64,000 nt of DNA from Candidatus Desulfofervidaceae bacterium (GCA_027064585.1 JAMOPI010000036.1:127777-191776), one strand, 5' to 3'; counted from the first letter of the stretch, positions 1 to 9,097 are shown. Notes: generated from the letters alone by a model not told the origin. Made by a program: numbers and translations.

Positions 1-461
1 GTCGCCAATGCCATGGCGATAGAAAGGCTGCTTAAAGAACACGGATTTCAGGTAAGAGGAGTGGCGCCACCCCTGCATTTACGCAAAGGTTGTGATTTGG
101 CCGTGGAATTTGAGTTAGTAGAGCAAATGGCCATTGAGCGGGTATTGAACAAAACAAAAATTCCCTATGAAATTGCCGCCCTTACAACCGAAGAAAAACC
201 CCAAGAATTGACGAAGGTAAAACAGCTTGGTGAATACATCCTTATACGGGCGGTAAATATGAAGCTTGCTTTTGATCCCAAGACAGGTAAGATTGTCAAT
301 GTTTCTGAGGGCGGTTGTCCAGATGTGCTTTTTTGGCCCAAAATTTAGTTGGAAAAACCCTTGCTGAGGCGAAAAGGATAATGGAGGAGGGTTACTCTTT
401 GTGTGCGTATATGCTAAATAAGGCCGTTTATAAGGCCCTGAAGTTAATGGAGCAAAAATAA
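1..461 (+). pseudogene. DUF3343 (putative Se/S carrier) protein, 5' cut by window, frameshifted near 335
   Basis: The reading frame is already open at base 1 (V-A-N-A before the first Met), so the true start lies outside the window. Residues up to about GGCPDV match my recollection of DUF3343 proteins, small putative selenium/sulfur carriers found beside YedE and TusA proteins. At the run of six T's near 331-336 the frame exits to a stop at 346-348. Reading on in frame 3 restores a plausible C-terminal tail (LVGKTLAEAKRIMEEGYSLC..., ending in stop 459-461, two bases before the next ATG). One missing base in the homopolymer explains this. It may be a sequencing error, a real lesion or programmed slippage. 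The DUF3343-YedE-TusA order supports a sulfur or selenium relay role. Confidence 0.6.
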
Positions 462-462
462 A

Positions 463-927
463 ATGCTTGTCATTGGGACAGTGCCCACCTCCTTAGATGA
501 GGTTGTAGCTGGAGAAGTAAGTTTTGAAGCGCAAAGGTTAAAAGTTGGCTCCCTTAAAGGCCTATTTGGCTTCTTTTTAGGGGGATTTTTAGGATTTATT
601 CTGTTTCACTATGTCTTTGCCGCAGGAACTTTAAAGACCTTTCCCTGGTTTATAAACGGAGCAGGTGTTTTCTTAAAGAAGTGGAAGGCAATGCATATTC
701 AGACCACGCCAAGTCCAGTTTTACGTGTACCAGGGGATCCCATTACCTGGTCACCCAAGGTGATTTATCATCTTCTGCTTGCTTTTATTGGCGGAATCAT
801 GGTTGGCTTTTTCTCAGTTCTAGCAGGTGGCTGTCCTTTTAGGCAACATGTTATGGCTGCTGAGGGTAGCCGCAGTGCACTAAGTTATATCCTTGGCTTT
901 GCCATCGGGGCGGTCATTTTTTCATAA
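463..927 (+). CDS. YeeE/YedE-family sulfur-compound transporter (half-size)
   Basis: 154 residues, an integral inner-membrane protein with about three hydrophobic segments (roughly 34-55, 105-125 and 138-153). The conserved GGCPFRQ motif near residue 122 is typical of YeeE/YedE proteins, which are associated with thiosulfate or sulfur-compound uptake; the cysteine in that loop is part of the family signature. At this length it is a half-size member. It starts one base after the stop of the shifted DUF3343 frame and is followed 44 bp later by a TusA-like gene, consistent with one sulfur-relay operon. The substrate cannot be read from the sequence. Confidence 0.75.
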   Translation: MLVIGTVPTSLDEVVAGEVSFEAQRLKVGSLKGLFGFFLGGFLGFILFHYVFAAGTLKTFPWFINGAGVFLKKWKAMHIQTTPSPVLRVPGDPITWSPKVIYHLLLAFIGGIMVGFFSVLAGGCPFRQHVMAAEGSRSALSYILGFAIGAVIFS

Positions 928-971
928 ATTTGTCGCGCCAGCGATAAAAATTATTTTTGAAATAGGAAAAA

Positions 972-1190
972 ATGGGAGAAAAATACACCCTTGATGTCTG
1001 CGGTGAGGTTTGTCCTATGCCGGTTATAAAGACCAAGGCCATGTTAGACAAAATGAAGTCAGGAGATATCCTAGAGGTCATTGTAGATTATCCTCCTTCA
1101 AAAGAGAATGTTAAACGCCTGGCCGAACATGAAGGATGTAAGGTAACAATAGAAGAAGGGGCAAAGATTAAACTGATTATTGAAAAATGA
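972..1190 (+). CDS. tusA: TusA-family sulfurtransferase
   Basis: 72 residues, the usual size for the SirA/TusA/YeeD fold. The CPMP motif near residue 15 carries the cysteine that holds a persulfide in this family, followed by the expected amphipathic helix (VIKTKAMLDKM). TusA-like proteins pass sulfane sulfur between partners in tRNA thiolation, cofactor synthesis or dissimilatory sulfur metabolism. The neighbouring YedE and DUF3343 genes point to a transport-coupled relay, but sequence alone does not say which acceptor it serves. The final lysine codon is followed by TGA at 1188-1190. Confidence 0.85.
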   Translation: MGEKYTLDVCGEVCPMPVIKTKAMLDKMKSGDILEVIVDYPPSKENVKRLAEHEGCKVTIEEGAKIKLIIEK

Positions 1191-1271
1191 ATTTTCCTAA
1201 AATTAGCAGGCAAAACAGAAAACTAGCGCTTTTCTCTTGCCTTTTCAAGAATAAAGTGGCATATATCTAGC

Positions 1272-2825
1272 ATGAACTTTGTGCAAGCATTGCTTAAACC
1301 TGAAGCCTATCCGCATGCAGTCAAAGAAATTCAACTTGTTCAAACCCATATTTCCTGGGTATTTTTAACAGGAGAGTTTGTTTATAAGATAAAAAAGCCG
1401 GTTAACTTTGGTTTTCTTGATTTTGCAACCCTAGAAAAGAGGCACCACTTCTGCCAAGAAGAGTTACGCCTTAACCGCCGCCTTTCTCCAGAAATTTATC
1501 TGGAAGTAGTGCCTATTGTGCAAAGGGATGGAGGTATTTATGTAGGGGGAGAAGGAAAGGTCATAGATTATGCCGTCAAGATGAAACAATTGCCGCAGGA
1601 AAGCTGCTTAATCTCTTTGTTAGAAAGAAAAAAATTAACCGCCTTTATTATGGAAAGACTGGCGCGGCTGATGGCCCGTTTTTATAAAGAGGCTAAAACC
1701 AGTAAAGAGATTGCCACCTATGGATTACCTGAAAAAATAGAGGTTAATATTAAGGAAAATTTTGACCAAACGGCTAGCTATGTCGGTAAAACCATTGAAA
1801 AAGATGTCTATGAGGCCTTAAAGGACTATTCCTTTCGTTTTTTAACCGAAAGAAAAGAGGTCTTTTTAGAACGCATTTGTGCCGAACAAATTAAAGATGG
1901 GCACGGAGACTTCCATTGTGCCAATGTTTACTGGCATAACAATAAAATCTATGTTTTGGACTGTATTGAATTTAATACTCGTTTTCGCTATGCCGATGTG
2001 GCGGCAGATGTAGCCTTTTTGTTAATGGACTTAGATTTTCGGCAGGCAAGCCACTTGGGCAATTGTTTTTTAAATGCCTATTTAACCTATACCAATGACT
2101 TTGGTCTATTAAAGGTGCTAGATTTTTATAAAATCTACCGGGCCTATGTGAGGGGAAAGATTGCCAGTTTTGAAATGGATATGGCTGAAATTCCTGAAAC
2201 CCAGCGCAAACAGGCTCAAGAAAAGGCCAAGCGTTATTTTGAGCTGGCCTACCGATATCTAACCGCCCCCAAAAGACCGTTCATTCTCGCTATGACCGGA
2301 CTTTTAGGTAGTGGCAAATCCACCCTGGCCTGTCAGCTAGCCCCTGTCCTTAAGGCAGTTCTCATTCGGTCTGACGCCCTGCGTAAGCATTTGGCAGGAT
2401 TAGACCCAGATGAACATGTGTATGTCCCTTTTGGACAGGGCATCTACCGCCCAGAGATGACAGAAAAGGTATATGCAGCGCTTTTTAGGATAGCCGAAGA
2501 AGTTCTAGCACAAGGTTTGCCTGTAATCTTAGATGCCTCTTTTAGTAAAGAAAAATGGCGGACAGAGGTTAAGGAATTGGCCAAAAAGATGAACTGCCCT
2601 TATTTCTTTATTGAGTGTGAATGTCCAGAGGAAGTACTTAAACAAAGGCTTGTCCTAAGATACAAGAATGGAGGTGATGTCTCTGATGGACATCCAGCCC
2701 TGCTTGAGACCTTTAAAAAGGATTTTGAGCCTATACAGGACAAACATAAAATTACAGTCAATACGGCCAGAGATGTGAAAGAAGCAGTGGAGGAAGTAAA
2801 GAAGGTTTTAGAAGGAAGTGTCTAA
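1272..2825 (+). CDS. Aminoglycoside-phosphotransferase-like kinase fused to a P-loop kinase
   Basis: 517 residues, a bifunctional protein of unknown substrate. The N-terminal two thirds resemble the APH/ChoK kinase fold: a Brenner-type motif HGDFHCANV near residue 214 and a metal-binding DCIEFN segment about 20 residues later. From about residue 335 a second domain begins with a Walker A, TGLLGSGKST, resembling gluconate-kinase/zeta-toxin-like P-loop kinases. The combination is known as an uncharacterised 'bifunctional aminoglycoside phosphotransferase/ATP-binding protein' family. The 3' end overlaps pgpA by 8 bp, suggesting translational coupling. Resistance is not implied; small-molecule phosphorylation is the safe reading. 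Confidence 0.75.
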   Translation: MNFVQALLKPEAYPHAVKEIQLVQTHISWVFLTGEFVYKIKKPVNFGFLDFATLEKRHHFCQEELRLNRRLSPEIYLEVVPIVQRDGGIYVGGEGKVIDYAVKMKQLPQESCLISLLERKKLTAFIMERLARLMARFYKEAKTSKEIATYGLPEKIEVNIKENFDQTASYVGKTIEKDVYEALKDYSFRFLTERKEVFLERICAEQIKDGHGDFHCANVYWHNNKIYVLDCIEFNTRFRYADVAADVAFLLMDLDFRQASHLGNCFLNAYLTYTNDFGLLKVLDFYKIYRAYVRGKIASFEMDMAEIPETQRKQAQEKAKRYFELAYRYLTAPKRPFILAMTGLLGSGKSTLACQLAPVLKAVLIRSDALRKHLAGLDPDEHVYVPFGQGIYRPEMTEKVYAALFRIAEEVLAQGLPVILDASFSKEKWRTEVKELAKKMNCPYFFIECECPEEVLKQRLVLRYKNGGDVSDGHPALLETFKKDFEPIQDKHKITVNTARDVKEAVEEVKKVLEGSV

Positions 2826-3282
2826 GTTTGTCAAATATCTTATAATTTTTTTGGCTACAGGTTTTGGTGTTGGTTTTTTGCTTGGTGCCCCTGGTACCTA
2901 TGGTAGTATTTTAGCTATAGGTCTTTACTTTTTTTTGCCCAAGTCAAATCTAGCCTATCTTTTATCTCTCATTGTTGCCATTCCTATTGGCTGTTTTGCT
3001 GCGGCTAAGGCTGAAGCATATTTTCAAAAAAAAGACCCCTCTCAGGTTGTCATTGATGAAATTCTAGGTATGTGGCTGGCGATGTGGACACTCAGGCCAA
3101 GCATTTTAAACCTTGTCCTCGCCTTTTTTTTCTTTCGCTTGTTTGACATCTTAAAACCACCTCCGATAAGACAGTTAGAAAAAATTCCTGGTGGGATTGG
3201 GATTGTCTTGGACGATATTATGGCCGGGGCCTATGCCCTTTTACTTATGCGGCTTTTGCAGCTTTGCTTTTTTCATTCCTAA
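2818..3282 (+). CDS. pgpA: Phosphatidylglycerophosphatase A
   Basis: 154 residues, a membrane-bound PgpA that would dephosphorylate phosphatidylglycerol phosphate to phosphatidylglycerol. Family marks are the GAPGTYGS motif near residue 23 and VVIDEILGMW near residue 78, whose acidic residues lie in the active region, plus several hydrophobic segments. The start used is GTG at 2818, inside the end of the upstream gene. Its ribosome-binding site is not clear, so a slightly later start is possible. The 3' end overlaps the convergent msbA-like gene by 38 bp, so the two stops interlock with no room for a terminator between them. Confidence 0.88.
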   Translation: MSKFVKYLIIFLATGFGVGFLLGAPGTYGSILAIGLYFFLPKSNLAYLLSLIVAIPIGCFAAAKAEAYFQKKDPSQVVIDEILGMWLAMWTLRPSILNLVLAFFFFRLFDILKPPPIRQLEKIPGGIGIVLDDIMAGAYALLLMRLLQLCFFHS

Positions 3283-4993
3283 ACTGGATGTCATAGAGGC
3301 GACGATAAACCCCGTCTTTTCTTAAAAGTTCCACGTGCGTGCCTTCTTCTACGATCCTTCCTTCACTCACAACGGCAATTTTGTCCGCCCGTTGAATGGT
3401 AGAAAGACGATGGGCGATAATTAAGGCCGTGCGGTTTTGCATGAGGTTTTCCAAGGCCTTTTGCACTATGGCCTCTGACTCGGTGTCTAAAAAGGATGTG
3501 GCTTCATCCAAGATCAAAATAGGGGCATTTTTTAAAATTGCCCTGGCAATACAAATCCGTTGTTGCTCTCCTCCAGAGAGTCTTACTCCCTTTTCGCCAA
3601 TTACCGTGTCAAAGCCCTGGGGCATTTTCATGATAAAGTCATAGGCATAAGCTGCCTTGGCAGCGGCAATAATTTCTTCATCGCTAGCATCAGGTCGCCC
3701 GTAACGAATGTTATTTTTGATCGTATCATTAAATAAAACAGATTCTTGACTGACAATGGCAATCTGGGCGCGTAGAGACTTTAAATTTACCTGATTAAGG
3801 TCAATTCCATCAATCAAAATTTTGCCCTTATTTACCCGATAAAAACGGGGCAAAAGATTGGCAATTGTTGTCTTGCCTGCACCACTTGGCCCGACCAAGG
3901 CTACCTTTTGTCCCTTTCTAATCACTAAGTTAACATTCTTAAGCACCCAATCCTGGTCATCGGCATACTTAAACCAAACATCCTTATATACAATTTCTTT
4001 AGAGAAGAGTGGTAGTTCTATTCCTTGTTCTTCCTTTGGTTCGGTGGCCGTATCAAGTACCTCAAATACCCTGATCGCCGCCGCCAGTCCTTGTTGAATG
4101 GTATTATTGGTGTTACTTAGACTTTTTACCGGACGATAAAGCATAAGCACGCCGGCAATAAAGGAAAAAAAGTTTCCTGGTGTGGAAGCTCCCTTGATGA
4201 CCTGATAGCCACCATACCAGATGACTGCCGCAATGCCAATGCTACCCAAAACCTCCATTAAAGGCGAAGTAATGCCGCGCATACTTACCGCATGCATATA
4301 CCAACGGAAAATCTGCTCATTAATGCGTTTAAAGCGGGACTTTTCATATTCCTCCATGCAAAAGGCCTTCACAATCCTTGCTCCGCCAAAGGTTTCATGC
4401 ATGAGAGTAGAAAGCCTGCCCATCTCTTCTTGGGAAGAAGTGCTAATTTTCCGTAACTTCCGTCCAATTTTGACGACAGGCATAATGGCCAGGGGAAAAA
4501 CGATCATCGTAATACAGGCCAGCTTAAAATCCCGGTAAAAAACCACAAAGATAAGGCCAATTACCGTAAAAGTATCGCAAAGCAAGCCGGTTACAGCAGT
4601 AGATACGGCCGATTGAATTAGGTTAACATCATTGATAATGCGGCTCATTAAGACACCGGTGTGGTGTCTGTGAAAAAAAGAAAGAGGTAGATCAAGAATG
4701 TGGACATAAAGGTCCTCCCGTAGTTCGGTAACAATACGCTGTCCTACATAGTTCATCAAATATGTTTGACCATACCAAAATATGCCTTTGATCATGTAAA
4801 CGAGACAGATGACAAAGGGTAAGATTTTAAGCATGCGCATGTTTTTTTCAAAGAAAATCTTATCCAGCACGGGTTTTACTAAATAGGCCGTGGCCGAGGT
4901 AGCAGCTGCCACTACCAGCATACAGATCATGGCCAAAAACAGATGTTTCCAGTAAGGTTTAACCCTTTTTAAAAGACGACGATAAACGTGCAT
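3245..4993 (-). CDS. msbA: MsbA-like lipid A exporter, ABC transporter with fused membrane and ATPase domains
   Basis: 582 residues, the usual MsbA length. An N-terminal six-helix exporter domain is followed by an ATPase with Walker A GPSGAGKTT (about residue 370), signature LSGGEQQR (about residue 473), Walker B ILILDEAT and the H-loop histidine in IIAHRLS. It is expected to work as a homodimer in the inner membrane, flipping lipid A-core. It is the last gene of the lpxD-fabZ-lpxA-lpxI-oxidoreductase-lpxB series and starts 1 bp from lpxB, which supports lipid A rather than drug export, although sequence alone cannot exclude other lipids. Confidence 0.88.
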   Translation of the reverse strand: MHVYRRLLKRVKPYWKHLFLAMICMLVVAAATSATAYLVKPVLDKIFFEKNMRMLKILPFVICLVYMIKGIFWYGQTYLMNYVGQRIVTELREDLYVHILDLPLSFFHRHHTGVLMSRIINDVNLIQSAVSTAVTGLLCDTFTVIGLIFVVFYRDFKLACITMIVFPLAIMPVVKIGRKLRKISTSSQEEMGRLSTLMHETFGGARIVKAFCMEEYEKSRFKRINEQIFRWYMHAVSMRGITSPLMEVLGSIGIAAVIWYGGYQVIKGASTPGNFFSFIAGVLMLYRPVKSLSNTNNTIQQGLAAAIRVFEVLDTATEPKEEQGIELPLFSKEIVYKDVWFKYADDQDWVLKNVNLVIRKGQKVALVGPSGAGKTTIANLLPRFYRVNKGKILIDGIDLNQVNLKSLRAQIAIVSQESVLFNDTIKNNIRYGRPDASDEEIIAAAKAAYAYDFIMKMPQGFDTVIGEKGVRLSGGEQQRICIARAILKNAPILILDEATSFLDTESEAIVQKALENLMQNRTALIIAHRLSTIQRADKIAVVSEGRIVEEGTHVELLRKDGVYRRLYDIQFRNEKSKAAKAA

Positions 4994-4994
4994 A

Positions 4995-6113
4995 TTATTT
5001 TACCAATTCTCTTGCTAGCTGTGCTACCCTTTGGGCTACCCCCGGGCTACCCAAACATTGGCGTATCCTTTTAAGGCGGTCTTTAATTTGCTTTATTTTT
5101 TCCTGATTAGCAAGGGTTTCAAGAACATATTGGGCAATAAGCGCTGGTTTGGCCTTCTCTTGGATAAACTCCGGAATAATCTTTTCGCCTGCCACCCAGT
5201 TAACCAGGCCGATATATGGCACCTTTACCAACATTCGGCCCAAAAGATAACTCAAGGTAGAAAGGCGGTAGATGACAACAAAGGGCCTTTCTAAAATGGC
5301 CGTCTCTAATGTAGCCGTGCCAGAGGCTACAAGCAAAAAAGAGCATCTTTGTATGAGCTCATAGCTGGCCTTCTCTAAACTAAGCGGAAGACGATAAGAA
5401 TAACAATGCACAAATTGCTTAAGCCAGCCCAAATCAAGGGTAGGGGCAACAGGTAAAACAAACTTTAATACTGGCCTTTTTTTATGCAAGATACTAGCGG
5501 TTTCAAGCATAAGAGGAAGAATGTGTTTAATCTCACTTCGGCGGCTACCGGGTAAAAGACCAATGGTTGGATTTACAAGGTTTATGGGGGTTGGAGGAGG
5601 CATAATGTCTAATAAAGGATGGCCAACAAAGGTAGCGTTTATCCCATAACGGCGGTAAAATTCCTCTTCAAAGGGTAAAATTACAGCCATTTTATCTACA
5701 ATTTTAGCAATCTTTTTTACTCTATTTCTCCGCCATGCCCAGACCTGAGGGCTAATGTAATAAAGTACAGGAATGCCTAACTTTTTAGCAAAGGCGGCCA
5801 GTCCAAAATTGAAATCCGGATAGTCAATGGGAATAAACAAATCAGGCCGCTGTGTAGATAAAAACCTTCTTGCTCTCTGTCTTGCCAGCCAGATGTCTTT
5901 TAAATGGGTAATGACCTCGGTCAAACCAACAACCGCCAATTTCTCTGCGGCGTAAAGGCACTCTAAACCCGCTTCCCGCATTTTAGGGCCACCAATCCCA
6001 GCTACCTTCACCCCAGGGATAGCAGCCTTTAAGGCCTTGATGAGATTGGCCCCATGCATGTCTCCTGACGCTTCTCCAGCAACGATGAAAATGGATGGGT
6101 TGCTATTTACCAA
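4995..6113 (-). CDS. lpxB: Lipid-A-disaccharide synthase
   Basis: 372 residues, close to the family norm. LpxB joins UDP-diacylglucosamine and lipid X into the lipid A disaccharide at the inner face of the inner membrane. The N-terminal GEASGDMHGANL motif is diagnostic. YISPQVWAWR near residue 120 and GLLPGSRRSEIKH near residue 185 are also family hallmarks, as is the SGTATLE nucleotide-sugar region near residue 265. The start overlaps the preceding oxidoreductase gene by 11 bp, indicating translational coupling within the minus-strand lpx operon. Confidence 0.95.
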   Translation of the reverse strand: MVNSNPSIFIVAGEASGDMHGANLIKALKAAIPGVKVAGIGGPKMREAGLECLYAAEKLAVVGLTEVITHLKDIWLARQRARRFLSTQRPDLFIPIDYPDFNFGLAAFAKKLGIPVLYYISPQVWAWRRNRVKKIAKIVDKMAVILPFEEEFYRRYGINATFVGHPLLDIMPPPTPINLVNPTIGLLPGSRRSEIKHILPLMLETASILHKKRPVLKFVLPVAPTLDLGWLKQFVHCYSYRLPLSLEKASYELIQRCSFLLVASGTATLETAILERPFVVIYRLSTLSYLLGRMLVKVPYIGLVNWVAGEKIIPEFIQEKAKPALIAQYVLETLANQEKIKQIKDRLKRIRQCLGSPGVAQRVAQLARELVK

Positions 6114-7044
6114 ACCTTTCTATCCTTTCTTTTATGCGTTTGTTTATTTCCAAGGCTACCTTAAGGGCCTTGCGGCCGTCTTCACCAGAAACGACAGGTC
6201 TTTTCCCCTCTTTAATCACTTCTAAAAAACTGGCAATTTCAGCCTGCAAAGGATCTCCTTCTGCAAAGCGTAAGAGTTTATGGAAAAAGGGCAAAGGCCC
6301 ACCTTCCTGCCTGCGGATGATGGCTAATTCTCGCTTGGCATAATCAAGAGAAAAATAGGCATCTTTTTGAAAAAAGCGAATCTTGCGCATCTTTTTACCA
6401 GTAATGCGGCTGGCCGTTAAGTTAGCCACGCAGCCGTTTGTAAATTCAAGGCGCACATTAGCAATGTCTATATTGCCTGAGATAACAGGCACCCCAACTG
6501 CCCTAATTTCTACAATTTCTTCTGGAACCGCTGCCAAGATGATGTCAATGTCATGAATCATGAGGTCCAAAATGACATCCACATCTGTGCCTCGTTCCAA
6601 ACAAAGGCCCAGGCGATGGGTTTCAACAAACATAGGTTTATGCAAATAAGAAAAAAGTGCCTTTACGGCTGGGTTAAATCTTTCTAGATGCCCTATCTGT
6701 AAGATTACTCCCTTTTTGGCTGCCAGATCAATCAGGGTATCTGCCTCTTCTAAGGTCGTTGTCATAGGCTTTTCTAATAAGACATGTTTACCTTCAGCAA
6801 TACAGGCCTTAGCCACCTCAAAGTGCGCCTTGGTAGGCACAACCACGCTAACGGCCTCTACCTTTTCTAATAAAGGGGACAGTTCAAAAAAGGCCTGGCA
6901 TTTATACCGGGCCGCAATTTCTTTTGCCCGTGCCTGGTCTATATCCATCACACCGACAAGCTCTGCCTCTGGCAATCTGGCATACTTTTCAGCATGAAAC
7001 TTACCTAAATAACCTACTCCGATAACACCAATCTTTATCGGCAT
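6103..7044 (-). CDS. Gfo/Idh/MocA-family NAD(P)-dependent sugar oxidoreductase
   Basis: 313 residues with an N-terminal Rossmann fold (GVIGVGYLGKFHAEKY) and the EKPMTTT motif near residue 93 that is typical of Gfo/Idh/MocA dehydrogenases. It sits between lpxI and lpxB and abuts or overlaps both, so it is almost certainly co-expressed with lipid A genes. From family knowledge, GnnA, a relative, oxidises UDP-GlcNAc at C3 on the way to a diamino lipid A precursor. No GnnB-type aminotransferase lies in this window, so that function is only a hypothesis. Another nucleotide sugar or polyol is equally possible. Confidence 0.8.
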   Translation of the reverse strand: MPIKIGVIGVGYLGKFHAEKYARLPEAELVGVMDIDQARAKEIAARYKCQAFFELSPLLEKVEAVSVVVPTKAHFEVAKACIAEGKHVLLEKPMTTTLEEADTLIDLAAKKGVILQIGHLERFNPAVKALFSYLHKPMFVETHRLGLCLERGTDVDVILDLMIHDIDIILAAVPEEIVEIRAVGVPVISGNIDIANVRLEFTNGCVANLTASRITGKKMRKIRFFQKDAYFSLDYAKRELAIIRRQEGGPLPFFHKLLRFAEGDPLQAEIASFLEVIKEGKRPVVSGEDGRKALKVALEINKRIKERIERFGK

Positions 7045-7863
7045 TTACAACACTCCGTTCTCTAAACTCACCACGCTAATTCCTTCTTTATTCGCCAAGG
7101 CAAGCATCTCTTCTTTATCAAACATCAACGTTTTTCCAGCTTCTATGACCAATACCTTAGCCTTCACCATAGCCATCGTTTCTATTGTCTTTAACCCTAC
7201 GGCCGGCACATCAAAACGTAAATCCTGGTTTGGCTTACTTACCTTAACGACTACCGCCCCTTCTTTCGCTAACTTCCCTCCCCTTTTAATGGTTTCATCG
7301 GTGCCCTCTACTGCCTCTACCGCCACCACTGCCTGTTTTTTCACCACCACACACTGGCCAATATCCAGTTCGCCAATTGCCTTCGCCATACGCCAGCCAA
7401 AGGTAATATCTTCTTTTTCCTCTTTATTGGGCTTGCGTTTGGTCAGGCACCCCCCCGGAGCAAGTAAAGAATGCACAAACAGGGTGGAAGGCTGAACAAC
7501 AAGGCCCTCTTTTTCCAATTCATCGGCCACGGCCCTTAAGGCAACATCGTCAGTCTTGTTTTTCAATCTGGCCAAAAGGCTTAATGCTTTAAGATCAGGA
7601 AAGATTTCTTTAAACAACCGTCTGCGGGTAATACCACCGGCTAATACTACATCCTTTACCCCTGCCTGTTTAAAGGCCTTAATGAGCTTGCCCAATTGTC
7701 CAACCTTTACCCATTTAATGCCAGAAACATAGCGCTCTAAGGTAGGATCTGTTTCACCCTTATGGGCAACGGCAAAGACCTCATAACCTTCTTTGCCTGC
7801 TGCTTGCGCAAAGATGAGAGGGAATTTGCCGTTACCAGCAATTAAGCCAATCTTTTTTTTCAC
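7045..7863 (-). CDS. lpxI: UDP-2,3-diacylglucosamine pyrophosphatase LpxI
   Basis: 272 residues of the DUF1009/LpxI family. It hydrolyses UDP-2,3-diacylglucosamine to lipid X, replacing the unrelated LpxH found in many gammaproteobacteria. Visible marks are the N-terminal GLIAGNGKFPLIFA motif, the GGITRRRLFKEIFPD segment near residue 76 and the AVEAVEGTDETIKRGG stretch near residue 180. Stop and start overlap the lpxA end by 4 bp, and the next gene starts immediately after it. Placement between lpxA and lpxB is common where LpxI is used. Confidence 0.92.
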   Translation of the reverse strand: MKKKIGLIAGNGKFPLIFAQAAGKEGYEVFAVAHKGETDPTLERYVSGIKWVKVGQLGKLIKAFKQAGVKDVVLAGGITRRRLFKEIFPDLKALSLLARLKNKTDDVALRAVADELEKEGLVVQPSTLFVHSLLAPGGCLTKRKPNKEEKEDITFGWRMAKAIGELDIGQCVVVKKQAVVAVEAVEGTDETIKRGGKLAKEGAVVVKVSKPNQDLRFDVPAVGLKTIETMAMVKAKVLVIEAGKTLMFDKEEMLALANKEGISVVSLENGVL

Positions 7864-8642
7864 CGTCTTGGCACCCCTCGTTTAGAGGTTTCAATAAATT
7901 CTACAAAGTGGGCTACCTCTGGTACGGCAAAAATGGGATCGGCCTTTACCTCGGCGATGACTTCTTTAAGGGGTTTCTTAGCATAAATAATAAGCCTATA
8001 GGCTCTCTTTAAGGCCTTAATGACTTCTGGGGCAAAGCCGTGGCGTTTTAGTCCAATCAGATTGAGCCCATAGAGCCTTGCCCGCGGACCCCAGGCCGTG
8101 ACATAAGGAGGAATATCTTTTACTGCTCCGGATTTACCACCAAGGATGGCATAGGCACCTATTTTGACAAATTGATGTATGGCGGTTAAGCCACCAATAA
8201 TAGCACAATCTTCAATTTCTACATGTCCACCAAGCGTAGCGACATTGGCCAAAATAACGCGGTTGCCAATCTGACAGTCATGGGCAATATGGACATAGGC
8301 CATAAGTAGATTGTGATCTCCCAGCCGGGTTATTCCTCCTCCTCTAGCCGTACCGCGGTTAATGGTAACATATTCCCGGATAATGTTATAGTTGCCAATT
8401 TCTACCCATGTCTCTTCGCCTTTGTATTTTAAATCCTGGGGGGACCCACCAATAGAGGCAAATGAATAAATCTGACAGCCCTTGCCGATTTTGGTGTGGG
8501 AATGAATAACAACATGGGAGCCAATTTTTGTATCCTTGTCAATAAATACCTTTGGCCCAATAATACTATAAGGGCCAATGCTCACCGAATCTGCAATTTC
8601 TGCCTCTTTGTCTATGATTACCGTTGGATGGATATCTGCCAT
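7860..8642 (-). CDS. lpxA: UDP-N-acetylglucosamine acyltransferase
   Basis: 260 residues, a left-handed beta-helix built from hexapeptide repeats (for example IGPYSI, IGPKVF, IGSHVV), followed by a helical C-terminal domain. LpxA transfers an R-3-hydroxyacyl chain from acyl carrier protein to UDP-GlcNAc, the first lipid A step. The catalytic-histidine segment AYVHIAHDC is present near residue 115, as is the GGLTAIHQFVKIG stretch. Five bases separate it from the upstream fabZ stop. A Gfo/Idh gene nearby leaves open whether an aminosugar variant is the substrate. Confidence 0.95.
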   Translation of the reverse strand: MADIHPTVIIDKEAEIADSVSIGPYSIIGPKVFIDKDTKIGSHVVIHSHTKIGKGCQIYSFASIGGSPQDLKYKGEETWVEIGNYNIIREYVTINRGTARGGGITRLGDHNLLMAYVHIAHDCQIGNRVILANVATLGGHVEIEDCAIIGGLTAIHQFVKIGAYAILGGKSGAVKDIPPYVTAWGPRARLYGLNLIGLKRHGFAPEVIKALKRAYRLIIYAKKPLKEVIAEVKADPIFAVPEVAHFVEFIETSKRGVPRR

Positions 8643-8647
8643 CTTTT

Positions 8648-9097
8648 TTACTCCGCCAGGATTGCCGTTAAGATACCTTCGGCTACGACCTCACCGTCTA
8701 CATAGGCCTTACCTTCCATCTTACAAACCCGTTTTTTACATTTGACAATCTCTAGTTCAAAAATTACCTGATCTCCTGGTACCACCGGTTTGCGAAACCG
8801 CACCTTATCAATGGCCGCAAAATAAATAAGTTTTCCTTTTGTTTCTTCTGGGGCAGACTTATAGGCCAATACACCACCTACCTGGGCCATGGCCTCAATG
8901 ATCAAAACCCCGGGCATAACTGGCGCCTGGGGAAAATGTCCTTGGAAAAAATGTTCATTAAATGTCACATTTTTAAGGCCAACAATCCGTTTACCCTCTT
9001 CTATTTCCAAAATCCTGTCTACTAGTAAAAAAGGATAGCGATGGGGGAGGTATTTTTGTATCTCCATAACATCCATAAGATAATTTTTCTCCTTCAT
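8648..9097 (-). CDS. fabZ: 3-hydroxyacyl-ACP dehydratase FabZ
   Basis: 149 residues, a hot-dog-fold dehydratase of type II fatty acid synthesis. [12 protein letters not shown] near residue 15 and [15 protein letters not shown] near residue 50 hold the catalytic histidine, and EAMAQ supplies the acidic partner. In lpx operons FabZ balances 3-hydroxyacyl chains between lipid A and phospholipid synthesis. A ribosome-binding site (GAGGGAGAAAG) precedes the ATG. The 225 bp upstream holds a repeat element whose TATAAT sequence points at this gene. Confidence 0.95.
   Translation of the reverse strand: MKEKNYLMDVMEIQKYLPHRYPFLLVDRILEIEEGKRIVGLKNVTFNEHFFQGHFPQAPVMPGVLIIEAMAQVGGVLAYKSAPEETKGKLIYFAAIDKVRFRKPVVPGDQVIFELEIVKCKKRVCKMEGKAYVDGEVVAEGILTAILAE

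Noticed and set aside
4221-4538. An ORF of 105 codons opposite msbA
   Set aside because: It is a shadow of the msbA frame, with no family resemblance and no ribosome-binding site.
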